This document shows, piece after piece, positions 7,018-15,326 of a DNA stretch of 17,228 nucleotides. Source of the stretch: Palsa-948 sp964481195. Lineage in GTDB: Bacteria; Bacteroidota; Bacteroidia; Palsa-948. The translations under genes were made by a program, and so were the position numbers. The stretch is taken from contig CAYZTB010000060.1 of NCBI GenBank assembly GCA_964481195.1, positions 1 through 17,228 of the forward strand. Direction: 5' to 3'. The notes below the pieces were generated by a model. The model was not told the origin of the DNA. It saw only the letters and a list, made by a program, of their open reading frames with translations, and did no database searches. How positions within the stretch are numbered: position 1 is the first letter of the stretch; each line of letters starts with the position of its first letter.

Positions 7018-8325
7018 GTGAGAGACTATTTAAAAGCAAACATTCAATTTCTTATCCTCTGCAGTTTGTGGGTTGTGGTGGGCGTATTTTTAGGTAGTGT
7101 TGCTGCCATTGCGTTTGTATTAGGCTCGGTGTTGTTGCTTAAGAATAAAAGCATGTATACCGAAATGTTATTGGGATTTTTTTTGGTATTAATATTATCT
7201 GATAATAGGAATAAAGGATTAGCATTTGCTGCAGATGTTAAAGTAATTTACATACTCATACTTTCTTTTTTTTATTTTTTTGATAGAACTAAATTTCCAC
7301 TTTCAAGTAAAATATTTTTGTATTTCTCGCCTTTTTTGATTTTAGGATTGGCACTTACTTTTATCAGCGATCAATGGCTTCCTTCGTTTCAAAAATCACT
7401 TTCTTATGCATTAATAATATTTGTGATTCCTAATTATCTTCTAAATATTTATCGCGAACGAGGCAGCTCCATTTTTAAAAGTATTGTTTATTTATTTGCA
7501 ATTATTTTATTCCTTGGATTTGTTTTTAAATACATCAGTCCGGAGTTTACAAGTATAGCGGGTAGGTATCGGGGACTGTTTGGGAACCCTAATGGGCTAG
7601 GTATTTTTTCAACACTTTTTTTTCTTTTTTTTCATTTGGTAAACAGTTACTTTCCTGAACTTTTTTCAAAACGAGAAAAAGTTATTGTTTACGCTCTTAT
7701 TATTGGTTCTGTGCTCTTGTGCGGTTCTAGAAACACCTTAATGAGTATATTGATATATCTATTTTTTAACAGGATATATAAAGTATCTCCCTACCTGGGG
7801 TTCATGATTTTTGGATTTATCTTGATTGGGTATGAAGTGTTATTTCAAAATTTTGAACTTATTGTAAAGTCACTGGGTTTAGATGATTATTTTAGAATCA
7901 AGACTTTAGAAACAGGATCTGGACGAAACATTGCTTGGACTTTTGCTTGGGAAAAAATTCAAGAGAATTTCTTTTTCGGAAAAGGGTTTGCGTACGATGA
8001 ATTACTCTATTCTTCACATTATGAAGAGCTTTCAATAAAAGGGCATCAAGGAAACGCCCACAACTCTTTTTTAACAATTTGGATAAATACCGGAGTGTTT
8101 GGCTTGTTCTTTTTTATTCGTGCAATCCTAGCTACTTTTTTTGTGGCTGCCAAAAACTCCAGATATGCCTTTCCAATATTATTTGCAGTTGCTTTTTCTG
8201 CAAATTTCGAGTCTTGGTTAGCAGCTTCACTTAACCCTTTCACATTTTTGTTTTTAATGATGATGACTATCTTAATCAGTCCAGAATTTAATTCTAATGC
8301 CAATGAAAATCCTATTCCTGTATAG
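7018..8325 (+). CDS. O-antigen ligase/polymerase-like integral membrane protein
   Basis: A 435-residue inner-membrane protein of mostly hydrophobic helices (about ten to twelve). One large outer-side loop falls about 275-350, the layout of the Wzy/WaaL superfamily. Family signs are RYRGLFGNPNGLG (183-195) in a helix start, GSRNT (236-240), an Arg-containing GSGRN before the loop, and GNAHNSFLTIWINTGVFG (345-362) after it. The HNSF...TG pattern is very common in O-antigen ligases and polymerases. Sequence alone does not decide between chain polymerisation (Wzy) and ligation to lipid A core or another acceptor (WaaL). The start is GTG at 7018, because the ATG at 7016 is followed at once by a stop. 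The 3' end overlaps the next gene by 29 bases, indicating translational coupling. Confidence 0.88.
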   Translation: MRDYLKANIQFLILCSLWVVVGVFLGSVAAIAFVLGSVLLLKNKSMYTEMLLGFFLVLILSDNRNKGLAFAADVKVIYILILSFFYFFDRTKFPLSSKIFLYFSPFLILGLALTFISDQWLPSFQKSLSYALIIFVIPNYLLNIYRERGSSIFKSIVYLFAIILFLGFVFKYISPEFTSIAGRYRGLFGNPNGLGIFSTLFFLFFHLVNSYFPELFSKREKVIVYALIIGSVLLCGSRNTLMSILIYLFFNRIYKVSPYLGFMIFGFILIGYEVLFQNFELIVKSLGLDDYFRIKTLETGSGRNIAWTFAWEKIQENFFFGKGFAYDELLYSSHYEELSIKGHQGNAHNSFLTIWINTGVFGLFFFIRAILATFFVAAKNSRYAFPILFAVAFSANFESWLAASLNPFTFLFLMMMTILISPEFNSNANENPIPV

Positions 8326-9343
8326 CGAATTAGCGGAATACTTCATTTCCTGCCTAGAGGCTCTTTCTGAAAAAGGAGTGGAGGTGCATGTAGTGCATTG
8401 GCCAGTCAATAAAGAAGCGCCATTTCAATTACCTCCTTCCAATAATATTAAATTTTATAACAGGGAAAAACTGACAGGAGCTGAGTTAGAAAAACTAGTT
8501 TATACCATATCTCCTCAAGCCATTTATTGTAGTGGCTGGATTGATAAAACATACCTAAAGATTTGTAAAAAATACAATACTTCCATTCCTGTTATTTTAG
8601 GGTTTGATAACAAGTGGAATGGAACTTTAAAACAAAGAGCGGCAGCACTTTTTTTTAGACGATTAATTCTTAGTTCGTTTTCACATTGTTGGATTCCCGG
8701 AAAACCTCAACTGGAATTTGCTCATAAGTTAGGTTTTAAAGACAATACTATTTTAAAAGGTTTCTATTCTTGCGACTTCAAATGCTTTAATGATTCTTAT
8801 CTAAAATATAAAGAAGCAAAAAGTACTAGCTTCCCCCACAAATTTATTTTTGTGGGTAGATATTATGATTTTAAAGGCATACATGAGCTATGGGATTCAT
8901 TTATTGAATTAAAAGAGGAGTTTCCTAACGATTGGGAGTTATGGTGTTTAGGTACTGGAACTGTAAATCCTAAACAACACCCAGCTATTAAACATTTTGG
9001 ATTTATTCAACCATCCAACATGGATGAGTATATTAAAACAACAGGCGTTTACATTTTGCCGAGCCATATTGAACCCTGGGGAGTTTCTGTGCATGAATTT
9101 GCTTCTGCAGGTTTTCCACTTATTTGTAGTGATCAAGTTGGTTCCGCAGACGCTTTTTTGAAAGAAAGCCAAAATGGATTTATCTTTAAATCTAAAAACA
9201 AAAATGATCTGAAGCTAAAAATGAAAGCTATGGTTTCACTTAAAGATACAGAGCTAAATGAGATGGGTGATAAAAGCGTAGCGTTAGCAAAGCAAATTAC
9301 TCCTGATACATGGACAGATACTATCCTTGCAGCCATTAAATAA
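8297..9343 (+). CDS. Glycosyltransferase family 4 (GT-B fold)
   Basis: A 348-residue GT-B enzyme. The first half is a Rossmann domain starting MKILFLYSELAEYF. The donor domain begins FVGRYYDFKGIHEL (near 185-198) and carries EX7E, Glu259 and Glu267, in HIEPWGVSVHEFASAG, followed by a QVGSADAFL segment. The SHIEPWGVSVHE form is common in bacterial polysaccharide GT4 enzymes. The start could be ATG 8297 or ATG 8303; the second begins the MKILF strand directly, and both overlap the membrane-protein gene. The donor sugar is not predictable. It is followed after 5 bases by another glycosyltransferase gene, so this is probably one step of sequential chain assembly. Confidence 0.9.
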   Translation: MPMKILFLYSELAEYFISCLEALSEKGVEVHVVHWPVNKEAPFQLPPSNNIKFYNREKLTGAELEKLVYTISPQAIYCSGWIDKTYLKICKKYNTSIPVILGFDNKWNGTLKQRAAALFFRRLILSSFSHCWIPGKPQLEFAHKLGFKDNTILKGFYSCDFKCFNDSYLKYKEAKSTSFPHKFIFVGRYYDFKGIHELWDSFIELKEEFPNDWELWCLGTGTVNPKQHPAIKHFGFIQPSNMDEYIKTTGVYILPSHIEPWGVSVHEFASAGFPLICSDQVGSADAFLKESQNGFIFKSKNKNDLKLKMKAMVSLKDTELNEMGDKSVALAKQITPDTWTDTILAAIK

Positions 9344-9348
9344 AATAA

Positions 9349-10497
9349 ATGAGTAGCAAGAGGCATATATTAATTTTTATTGACTGGTACTTGCCTGGCT
9401 ACAAAGCTGGTGGCCCGATTCGCTCCTGTGCTAATTTAATAGCGCATTTAAAAGAGGATTTTAGCTTTTCGGTAGTAACACGGGATTCCGATTACATGAC
9501 TGATGTCCCTTACTTAAATATAAAAAGTAATGAATGGAATATTTTATCAGATGGAACAAGAGTGTTTTACTTTTCAGAAAACCAATTAACAAAAAAAAAT
9601 ATTTATTTAATTCTTGAAAATGAAGTTTATGATACAGTTTACTTGAATGGGATATTTTCAAAAACATTTACAATTTTTCCATTATTATATTTTAAAAACA
9701 AGAAAAACATAAAAGTAATTGTAGCCACTAGAGGAATGTTAGCGGAAAGTGCTTTGGCTATTAAAAGCTGGAAAAAAAATATTTTCTTATTTTTAGCTAA
9801 ACAATTTATGCTTTTTAAGAATGCATTTTTTCATGCTACAAATGAAACTGAAGCTGAAACTATCAGGGCTGTATTTGGTGTAAAAGCAAGCATTGCAATC
9901 GCCTCCAACTTTCCAGATAAAAAACAGCTTACTGACTGGTTGCAAAAAGAAAAAAACATATCTACTTTAAAGCTTGTATGTGTAGCGAGGATAGCGCCCG
10001 AAAAAAATATTAAATATGCATTGTCAATTTTAAAAGAAGTTAAGGCTACAATTGCTTTTGATATTTACGGACCTACATACGATGAAGCCTATTATAAAGA
10101 ATGCCAAACTATAATAAATGAAATGCCCTCAAACATTTCTGTTACGCTTAAGGGCAGTATTGACCATAGTATGATTGCGGATACTATTTCTAAATATGAT
10201 TTTCTTTTCTTACCTACAAGAGGAGAAAATTTTGGTCATGTTATTTTACAATCGCTCGTAGTAGGTGTGCCGGTCATTATTAGTGATAAAACGATTTGGC
10301 GAAATTTAAAAGCAGCTAATGCTGGTTGGGACATCGATTTAAACCATTCCAAAGAATTTGTTGCTGTCTTAGAACATTGCGCAAAGATGCCCAACGAAGA
10401 GTACGCTCTGTTTTCAAAAGGGGCATTTGATTTTGCCAATTCTTATGTGAATGATAAAAGTCATTTATTGCAGAATAAGCAGTTGTTCGATAAGTAG
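9349..10497 (+). CDS. Glycosyltransferase family 4-like protein with Glu-to-Gln change in EX7E
   Basis: A 382-residue GT-B protein. The acceptor domain begins with IDWYLPGYKAGGPIRS (11-26), a glycine loop typical of one GT4 branch, and has ATRGMLAESAL at about 126-136. The donor domain has CVARIAPEKN (211-220) and the motif GENFGHVILQSLVVGVPVI. In that motif the first Glu is residue 293, but the position of the second Glu is Gln301 (codon CAA at 10249-10251). The Glu is usually conserved here and contacts the nucleotide-sugar donor. The frame is otherwise intact and codon use is like its neighbours, so the protein is probably made; whether it is fully active is open. It is 5 bases from the previous glycosyltransferase and 12 bases from the acetyltransferase. 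Confidence 0.88.
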   Translation: MSSKRHILIFIDWYLPGYKAGGPIRSCANLIAHLKEDFSFSVVTRDSDYMTDVPYLNIKSNEWNILSDGTRVFYFSENQLTKKNIYLILENEVYDTVYLNGIFSKTFTIFPLLYFKNKKNIKVIVATRGMLAESALAIKSWKKNIFLFLAKQFMLFKNAFFHATNETEAETIRAVFGVKASIAIASNFPDKKQLTDWLQKEKNISTLKLVCVARIAPEKNIKYALSILKEVKATIAFDIYGPTYDEAYYKECQTIINEMPSNISVTLKGSIDHSMIADTISKYDFLFLPTRGENFGHVILQSLVVGVPVIISDKTIWRNLKAANAGWDIDLNHSKEFVAVLEHCAKMPNEEYALFSKGAFDFANSYVNDKSHLLQNKQLFDK

Positions 10498-10509
10498 TAA
10501 ATTTGCCAC

Positions 10510-11061
10510 ATGTCTTTAAAAACCGATTTATCAAAATATAATAATAGCTGGTATATGCCCGGAGCTTCTATTATTACACGCGCCATTTGGTATTTAGTTA
10601 ATAGACTGTTTTTCATTTCTTATTTTCCATTCTCATCCGTGAAAATATTTTTATTGAAATTTTTTGGTGCTAAAATTGGAAAAGGACTGGTGCTAAAGCC
10701 ACATATAAACATTAAGTATCCCTGGCGTTTAACAATTGAAGATAATTCATGGATAGGCGAAGGGGTTTGGATAGACAATTTAGCAGATGTTGTTATTGGG
10801 CAAAATTGTTGTTTGTCGCAGGGCGCTATGATACTTTGCGGAAACCATAATTACAAATTAACTTCATTTGATTTAATGATTGACAAAATTATTATTGAAG
10901 ACGGTGTTTGGATTGGAGCCAAAGCAATTGTATGTCCGGGTGTTACGTGCAGCACACATGCGGTATTAACTGCCGGCTCTGTAGCTGTTTCAAGCTTAGA
11001 GCCGTATAGCATATACCAAGGTAACCCAGCAATAAAAATTAAAGAAAGAGTAATAGCTTGA
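10510..11061 (+). CDS. wcaF: WcaF-like polysaccharide O-acetyltransferase (left-handed beta-helix)
   Basis: A 183-residue acyltransferase of the hexapeptide-repeat family, resembling WcaF of colanic acid synthesis. It should move an acetyl group from acetyl-CoA to a sugar hydroxyl in the cytoplasm. Residues 1-50 form a hydrophobic/helical lead with NRLFFISYFPFSSVK. From about 54 a series of [IVL]G-x4 repeats begins: AKIGKGLVLKP, IGEGVWIDN, VVIGQNCCLSQGA, then after the loop VWIGAKAIVCPGVT. His113 in CGNHNYK is the likely catalytic base. The C-terminal YQGNPAIKIKER is typical of the family. It is packed between a glycosyltransferase and a small DUF gene, so its target is probably the glycan built by this locus. 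Confidence 0.87.
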   Translation: MSLKTDLSKYNNSWYMPGASIITRAIWYLVNRLFFISYFPFSSVKIFLLKFFGAKIGKGLVLKPHINIKYPWRLTIEDNSWIGEGVWIDNLADVVIGQNCCLSQGAMILCGNHNYKLTSFDLMIDKIIIEDGVWIGAKAIVCPGVTCSTHAVLTAGSVAVSSLEPYSIYQGNPAIKIKERVIA

Positions 11062-11063
11062 TT

Positions 11064-11642
11064 ATGGGTTTTATTCAATTAATAAAAAATTATGTTGGCA
11101 ATTATTTTCTCTCTGGAGAATTAAAAGGGGCTAAGCGAGATAAAAAGTTTTTAAACATCAATGACGCAAAAAAAATTGGTATTCTGTTTGATGCTACCAA
11201 CAAAGAAAACTTTGAACTGGTAAAAAAGTACATTGCCTATTTGAAAGAAATGAAAAAGCAAGTAAAAGCAATTGGCTATTATAATTTGAAAGACACACCC
11301 TCCATGGCTTATTCCAAATTAGAATATGATTTCTTTTGCAAAAAAGATCTTACTTGGTATGGGGTTCCCAATAGTATCTATGTAAAAAACTTCATTGTTG
11401 ATTCATACGATATATTGTTGGACCTAAATATTGACGACCATTTTCCGCTTCACTATATTGCAGCTATGTCAAATGCAACTTTTAAAGTGGGTAAAAAGAG
11501 TGAGAAAAATAATTCTACCTTTGATTTAATGATAGAATACACCTCGGAAAAAGGTTTAAAATATTTCTTGCGAAATATGGATACCTATACCCAAATGATA
11601 AATAAAAAAACAGAAACACAACCAGAACCAGAACTAAAATAA
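11064..11642 (+). CDS. Small uncharacterised protein, DUF6913-like
   Basis: A 192-residue soluble protein. I recognise it only loosely as the Bacteroidota family I recall as DUF6913, often next to dapA. It has an amphipathic, basic N-terminus (MGFIQLIKNYVGNYFL, then K/R-rich). A Rossmann-like alternation follows, with KKIGILFDATNKENFELVKKY (36-56), VKAIGYYN (67-74) and DILLDLNIDDHFPLHYIAAMSNATFKVG (116-143). The C-terminal tail is polar (TETQPEPELK). No catalytic motif is evident. ATG 11064 is chosen, 2 bases after the acetyltransferase stop; a TTG at 11058 would add two residues and overlap. It lies 5 bases before dapA, so the two are probably co-translated. Function unknown. Confidence 0.75.
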   Translation: MGFIQLIKNYVGNYFLSGELKGAKRDKKFLNINDAKKIGILFDATNKENFELVKKYIAYLKEMKKQVKAIGYYNLKDTPSMAYSKLEYDFFCKKDLTWYGVPNSIYVKNFIVDSYDILLDLNIDDHFPLHYIAAMSNATFKVGKKSEKNNSTFDLMIEYTSEKGLKYFLRNMDTYTQMINKKTETQPEPELK

Positions 11643-11647
11643 AATAT

Positions 11648-12526
11648 ATGATTCAGAATTTAAGAGGGACAGGAGTAGCATTAGTAACACCATTTGATAA
11701 ATCAGGTAACGTTGATTTTAATTCATTAAAAAATGTAATAAATCATGTTATAAAAGGTGGGGTTAACTATGTAGTATCTCTTGGAACTACTGGCGAAACG
11801 CCAGTCTTAACAAGTTTAGAAAAAGATGCAATTGTTAGGTTTACTGTTGAGGTTGTAAAAAAACGTGTACCCATTGTAGTTGGTATTGGTGCAAACAGCA
11901 CGCAAGATGTAATAAACTCATTTAAGACCTGTAACTTAGAAGGAGTTGATGCAATTTTATCTGTATCTCCTTATTACAACAAACCAAGTCAGCAAGGAAT
12001 TATAGCGCATTATAAAGCAATTGCAAAGCATACTAAACTGCCAATTATATTATACAATGTGCCAGGCAGAACTAATTCTAACATGACTGCCGAGACTACC
12101 TTGCAGCTAGCTAGAGAAGTAAAAAACATAGTTGCTGTTAAGGAGGCATCCGGAAACATGGATCAGATCATGCAAATTATTAAACATAAGCCTAAGGATT
12201 TTCTTGTAATCTCTGGCGATGATTTAATAACACTGCCTATTCTGGCTTCTGGGGGCGATGGTGTAATATCAGTTATTGCAAATGCTTTTCCTAAAGAGTT
12301 TTCGCTAATGACTAAGTACTCACTTGAAGGCAATTTTGAAAAAGCAAGAAAACAACATTATTTGTTAGATGGTTTTACCAGACTTATTTTTGCTGATGGT
12401 AATCCTGCAGGTGTAAAATGTGTATTAAATCTGATGAAAGTTTGCCAGCCTTTTGTAAGACTTCCTTTAGTGCAAGTAAACAGTAGGGTAGAAGCTGATA
12501 TTAAAAAGGCATACAGCAAATATTAA
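11648..12526 (+). CDS. dapA: 4-hydroxy-tetrahydrodipicolinate synthase
   Basis: Condenses pyruvate with aspartate semialdehyde in the first committed step towards diaminopimelate and lysine, so it feeds peptidoglycan synthesis. The 292-residue length and TIM-barrel motifs are standard. GTTGETP (46-52) holds the active-site Thr47/Thr48. SPYYNKP (107-113) is followed by YNVPGRT (136-142), with Tyr136 and substrate-carboxylate Arg141. VAVKEASGN (162-170) carries the Schiff-base Lys165. ISGDD and GGDGVIS near 194-213 complete the barrel. It is the last gene of the plus-strand run that starts with the epimerase, 5 bases after the DUF6913-like gene. The 381-base gap that follows shows no clear terminator hairpin. 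Confidence 0.96.
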   Translation: MIQNLRGTGVALVTPFDKSGNVDFNSLKNVINHVIKGGVNYVVSLGTTGETPVLTSLEKDAIVRFTVEVVKKRVPIVVGIGANSTQDVINSFKTCNLEGVDAILSVSPYYNKPSQQGIIAHYKAIAKHTKLPIILYNVPGRTNSNMTAETTLQLAREVKNIVAVKEASGNMDQIMQIIKHKPKDFLVISGDDLITLPILASGGDGVISVIANAFPKEFSLMTKYSLEGNFEKARKQHYLLDGFTRLIFADGNPAGVKCVLNLMKVCQPFVRLPLVQVNSRVEADIKKAYSKY

Positions 12527-12907
12527 TATTTTCCTTGGCACTCGAAATGATTTTAACGTTTTCGGACTTGGCGAACGTGGCGATTTCCCTGCCTACCCAA
12601 ATATAAATCAATATTTCCCTTAAATGAATACTGTTGAAAAAGATTTCACTTATAAAATACAAGCATCTCTATCCACACTATAGTTATTGAGGGAGAGTTG
12701 TGAGGTCAACGAGAATTATTTATTTAGAGATTCCAAAAATTACAATAAGCTAACTAACAACTTTATCTATATAATCAGAATTCATTAAATCCTAAGCACC
12801 TATATGAATTAGGGTTTTCTATTAAAAATTGCTTGTTTATAACTACAAGTCTTATTTTTTGCTTTTTACCTTTATTATTCCTTCCTTCGAGCTATAAACA
12901 TACTCTT
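12527..12907. other. Intergenic gap with a GC-rich block
   Basis: No convincing gene is seen. Bases 12553-12600 are clearly richer in G+C than the AT-rich rest. They hold TGGCGA twice, three bases apart (TGGCGAACGTGGCGA), and a weak ACGTT/AACGT inverted repeat. One frame stays open across dapA's end to a TAA at about 12620 (it reads GLGERGDFPAYPN in part), but has no start codon. The rest, 12620-12907, is low-complexity AT-rich DNA with no perfect TAnnTTTG. TACCTTTA at 12867-12874 is a near match for a -7 element of the next gene. It may be an old repeat or gene remnant; I cannot identify it. Confidence 0.4.
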
Positions 12908-15313
12908 ATGAAAAGAATACTACTCTCTTTTTCATTTTTATTTTTTTTACTTCTTAACTCCCAATCACAAAACATCAATGTTACACTAGCCGATCAGCTA
13001 TCCTACGGAAGCGAAAAGCTATCAAACATTTGGCACTGGAAAAGTCCTACAGATGGAAAGGAGTATGCGTTAGTTGGCGCTGCAAATGGACTTTCAATTG
13101 TGGATGTTTCTAATCCCAATAATGTAGTAGTAATAACTAGCATTCCTGGTCCAGCCTGTACATGGCGAGAAATTAGAACAAATGGGAATTATGCGTACAT
13201 AACAACAGAGTGCGGAACAGTTGGGTTGCAAATAGTTAACTTAACAAATTTACCATCAACAAATTTGCCTGTTGCAACTTGGAAACCTACTATTAGCGGA
13301 ACTGTATTGACAACTATTCATGCGTTGCAGATTGATAATGGAAAGATTTATTTATATGGAAGCAATGTAGGAAACAAAGGAGCAATTGTAGCTAATATAA
13401 CTACCAATCCAATGGCACCCGTTTATTTAGGAAAATATGATCCTAGGTATATTCACGATGGATATGTAAGGAACGATACTTTATATGCTTGTCATCTTTA
13501 CGATGGAGAAGTGGCTATGGTGAATATGAGTAATCCCAATAACCAAACTCCAATGGCAACGTTTTCTACGCCAAATGTTTTCTCACATAATACTTGGTTG
13601 TCAGGAAATAGTAAAGTTTGCTTTACTACTGATGAAGTAAATAATTCTTATTTAGCTGCTTTTGACATTTCAAATATTTCAAACATTACTGAATTAGACA
13701 GAATTCAATCTAATCCAGGAAGTAACTCTGTAGTACACAACACCTATATTATAGCAAAGAATGGAGGAGAGTTTGCTGTTACATCTTGGTATAAGGACGG
13801 ATTTACAATTGTTGATGCAACCAGACCACACAACATGGTTCAAGTTGGTAATTATGATACTGCACCTACAGCTACAGGAAGCGGAATGAGTAATTGCTGG
13901 GGAGTTGATCCCTATTTACCTTCAGGTTTAATTGTTGCATCTGATATTTCAAATGGCTTATTCGTACTCTCTCCTAGCTATATTAGGGCATGTTACTTAG
14001 AAGGAGTTGTTAAAGATTGTGCAACTGGTAATCCTATTAGTGGGTACACCGCTACTATTCAGTTATCACCAATTCAAAGTGATGCACACATAGATATTAC
14101 CAGTGCAACAGGTCAATATGCTGTTGGAGTAATTACGCCTGGTAATTATCAAGTAATTTTTACAAAAAGTGGATTTCCTACTTTATCCTATAACGTTACT
14201 TTATCAACAGGTGTTGTAACTATCTTAGATCCAATGGTAAATTGCCCGCCATTTACAATGACAGGAAAAGTATTTAATACTGCAAATAATTCTGGGGTTC
14301 CATTTGCTAGTGTTCGAATTCAAAGTGGCTCAAGCGTGAGAGATACTATTACAGATATTAATGGAAATTATTCTTTTCCTGGTTTTACACCTGGTACATA
14401 TGAAGTAACAGCAGGCAAATGGGGCTTTATCACAAGCTGTGTTCAGAACCAAGGAATTTCTGCTGCAACTGGATTGATAAGTATTGGAATAGGTGCAGGA
14501 ATATATGATGACTTTACCTGGTACTGGGGATGGACTGAATCGGGAACTGCTACTGCCGGTAAATGGGAAAGAGGTAAACCGCTAGGAACAACCGCAAATG
14601 GCAACCCAATAAACCCGGGAGTGGATGTTAGTAATGATTGTTCTTTAGAAGCTTATGTTACAGGCAATAAAGGAGTAACAAGCTCTGATGATGATGTAGA
14701 TGGAGGAAATACTTTACTTACTTCCCCCTATTTTAATTTAACATCTTACAATACGCCTTATATTTATTACTCACGTTGGTTTTATAATGCCTCCGGAAAT
14801 AACACCCCTAACGATACATTGAAAATAAAAATAGATAATGGTACGGTAGTTAAAGATGTTGAGATTGTTACTTCAAACACTGCAGGCAATGGAACATGGG
14901 TTGCTAAATCTTTTAAAGTATCAAATTATGTAACTCCTACATCAACTATGAGAATAATGATAAATGCCGAAGATTATCCTGCTGGAAATATTGTAGAAGG
15001 TGGGTTTGATAAATTTTATGTGTTGGACTCATCACTTGTAGCTACAAATAATTTTTCATTAAATGAATTAGCTGTATCTATATTCCCAAATCCAATTAAT
15101 GAATCAAGTAGTATAAATATAACTGGTTGGGATTTTACATCCAATCCTCTTCAGTTGAAATTAGTAGATGTTTTTGGGCGCGAAATACAAAGCATGAATA
15201 TTTATAATTCAAAAACGGTTATTAACTCAAGCCATTTTGCTTCAGGTATTTATTTTTACAGAATCAGTAATGGCATGGAGCAATTAAATGCTGGCAAACT
15301 TATAGTAGAATAG
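12908..15313 (+). CDS. Choice-of-anchor B family T9SS-secreted protein with regulatory-like beta domains
   Basis: An 801-residue secreted protein. Residues 1-20 are a signal peptide (MKRILLSF, hydrophobic core, NSQSQ). About 21-358 match the choice-of-anchor B/LVIVD beta-propeller type, with repeats such as GLSIVDVSNPN, LQIVNLTNL and FTIVDATRP. Regularly placed histidines occur in TIHALQ, YIHDGYV, FSHNTW and VVHNTY. Two carboxypeptidase-regulatory-like beta sandwiches follow (about 362-445 and 448-535; DINGNYSFPGFTPGTYEV in the second). A jelly-roll-like domain (about 535-708) precedes the T9SS sorting tail, which has IFPNPINES, LKLVDVFGREI and ASGIYFYRISNG. ATG 12908 is chosen because it gives the signal peptide; the upstream TTG at 12833 does not. 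Enzymatic activity is unknown. It is probably surface-bound or released. Confidence 0.88.
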   Translation: MKRILLSFSFLFFLLLNSQSQNINVTLADQLSYGSEKLSNIWHWKSPTDGKEYALVGAANGLSIVDVSNPNNVVVITSIPGPACTWREIRTNGNYAYITTECGTVGLQIVNLTNLPSTNLPVATWKPTISGTVLTTIHALQIDNGKIYLYGSNVGNKGAIVANITTNPMAPVYLGKYDPRYIHDGYVRNDTLYACHLYDGEVAMVNMSNPNNQTPMATFSTPNVFSHNTWLSGNSKVCFTTDEVNNSYLAAFDISNISNITELDRIQSNPGSNSVVHNTYIIAKNGGEFAVTSWYKDGFTIVDATRPHNMVQVGNYDTAPTATGSGMSNCWGVDPYLPSGLIVASDISNGLFVLSPSYIRACYLEGVVKDCATGNPISGYTATIQLSPIQSDAHIDITSATGQYAVGVITPGNYQVIFTKSGFPTLSYNVTLSTGVVTILDPMVNCPPFTMTGKVFNTANNSGVPFASVRIQSGSSVRDTITDINGNYSFPGFTPGTYEVTAGKWGFITSCVQNQGISAATGLISIGIGAGIYDDFTWYWGWTESGTATAGKWERGKPLGTTANGNPINPGVDVSNDCSLEAYVTGNKGVTSSDDDVDGGNTLLTSPYFNLTSYNTPYIYYSRWFYNASGNNTPNDTLKIKIDNGTVVKDVEIVTSNTAGNGTWVAKSFKVSNYVTPTSTMRIMINAEDYPAGNIVEGGFDKFYVLDSSLVATNNFSLNELAVSIFPNPINESSSINITGWDFTSNPLQLKLVDVFGREIQSMNIYNSKTVINSSHFASGIYFYRISNGMEQLNAGKLIVE

Positions 15314-15326
15314 GGTTTAGTTTTTT

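Noticed and set aside
12833..12907. TTG start upstream of the choice-of-anchor B protein
   Set aside because: It would place a second hydrophobic stretch before a complete signal peptide starting at ATG 12908.
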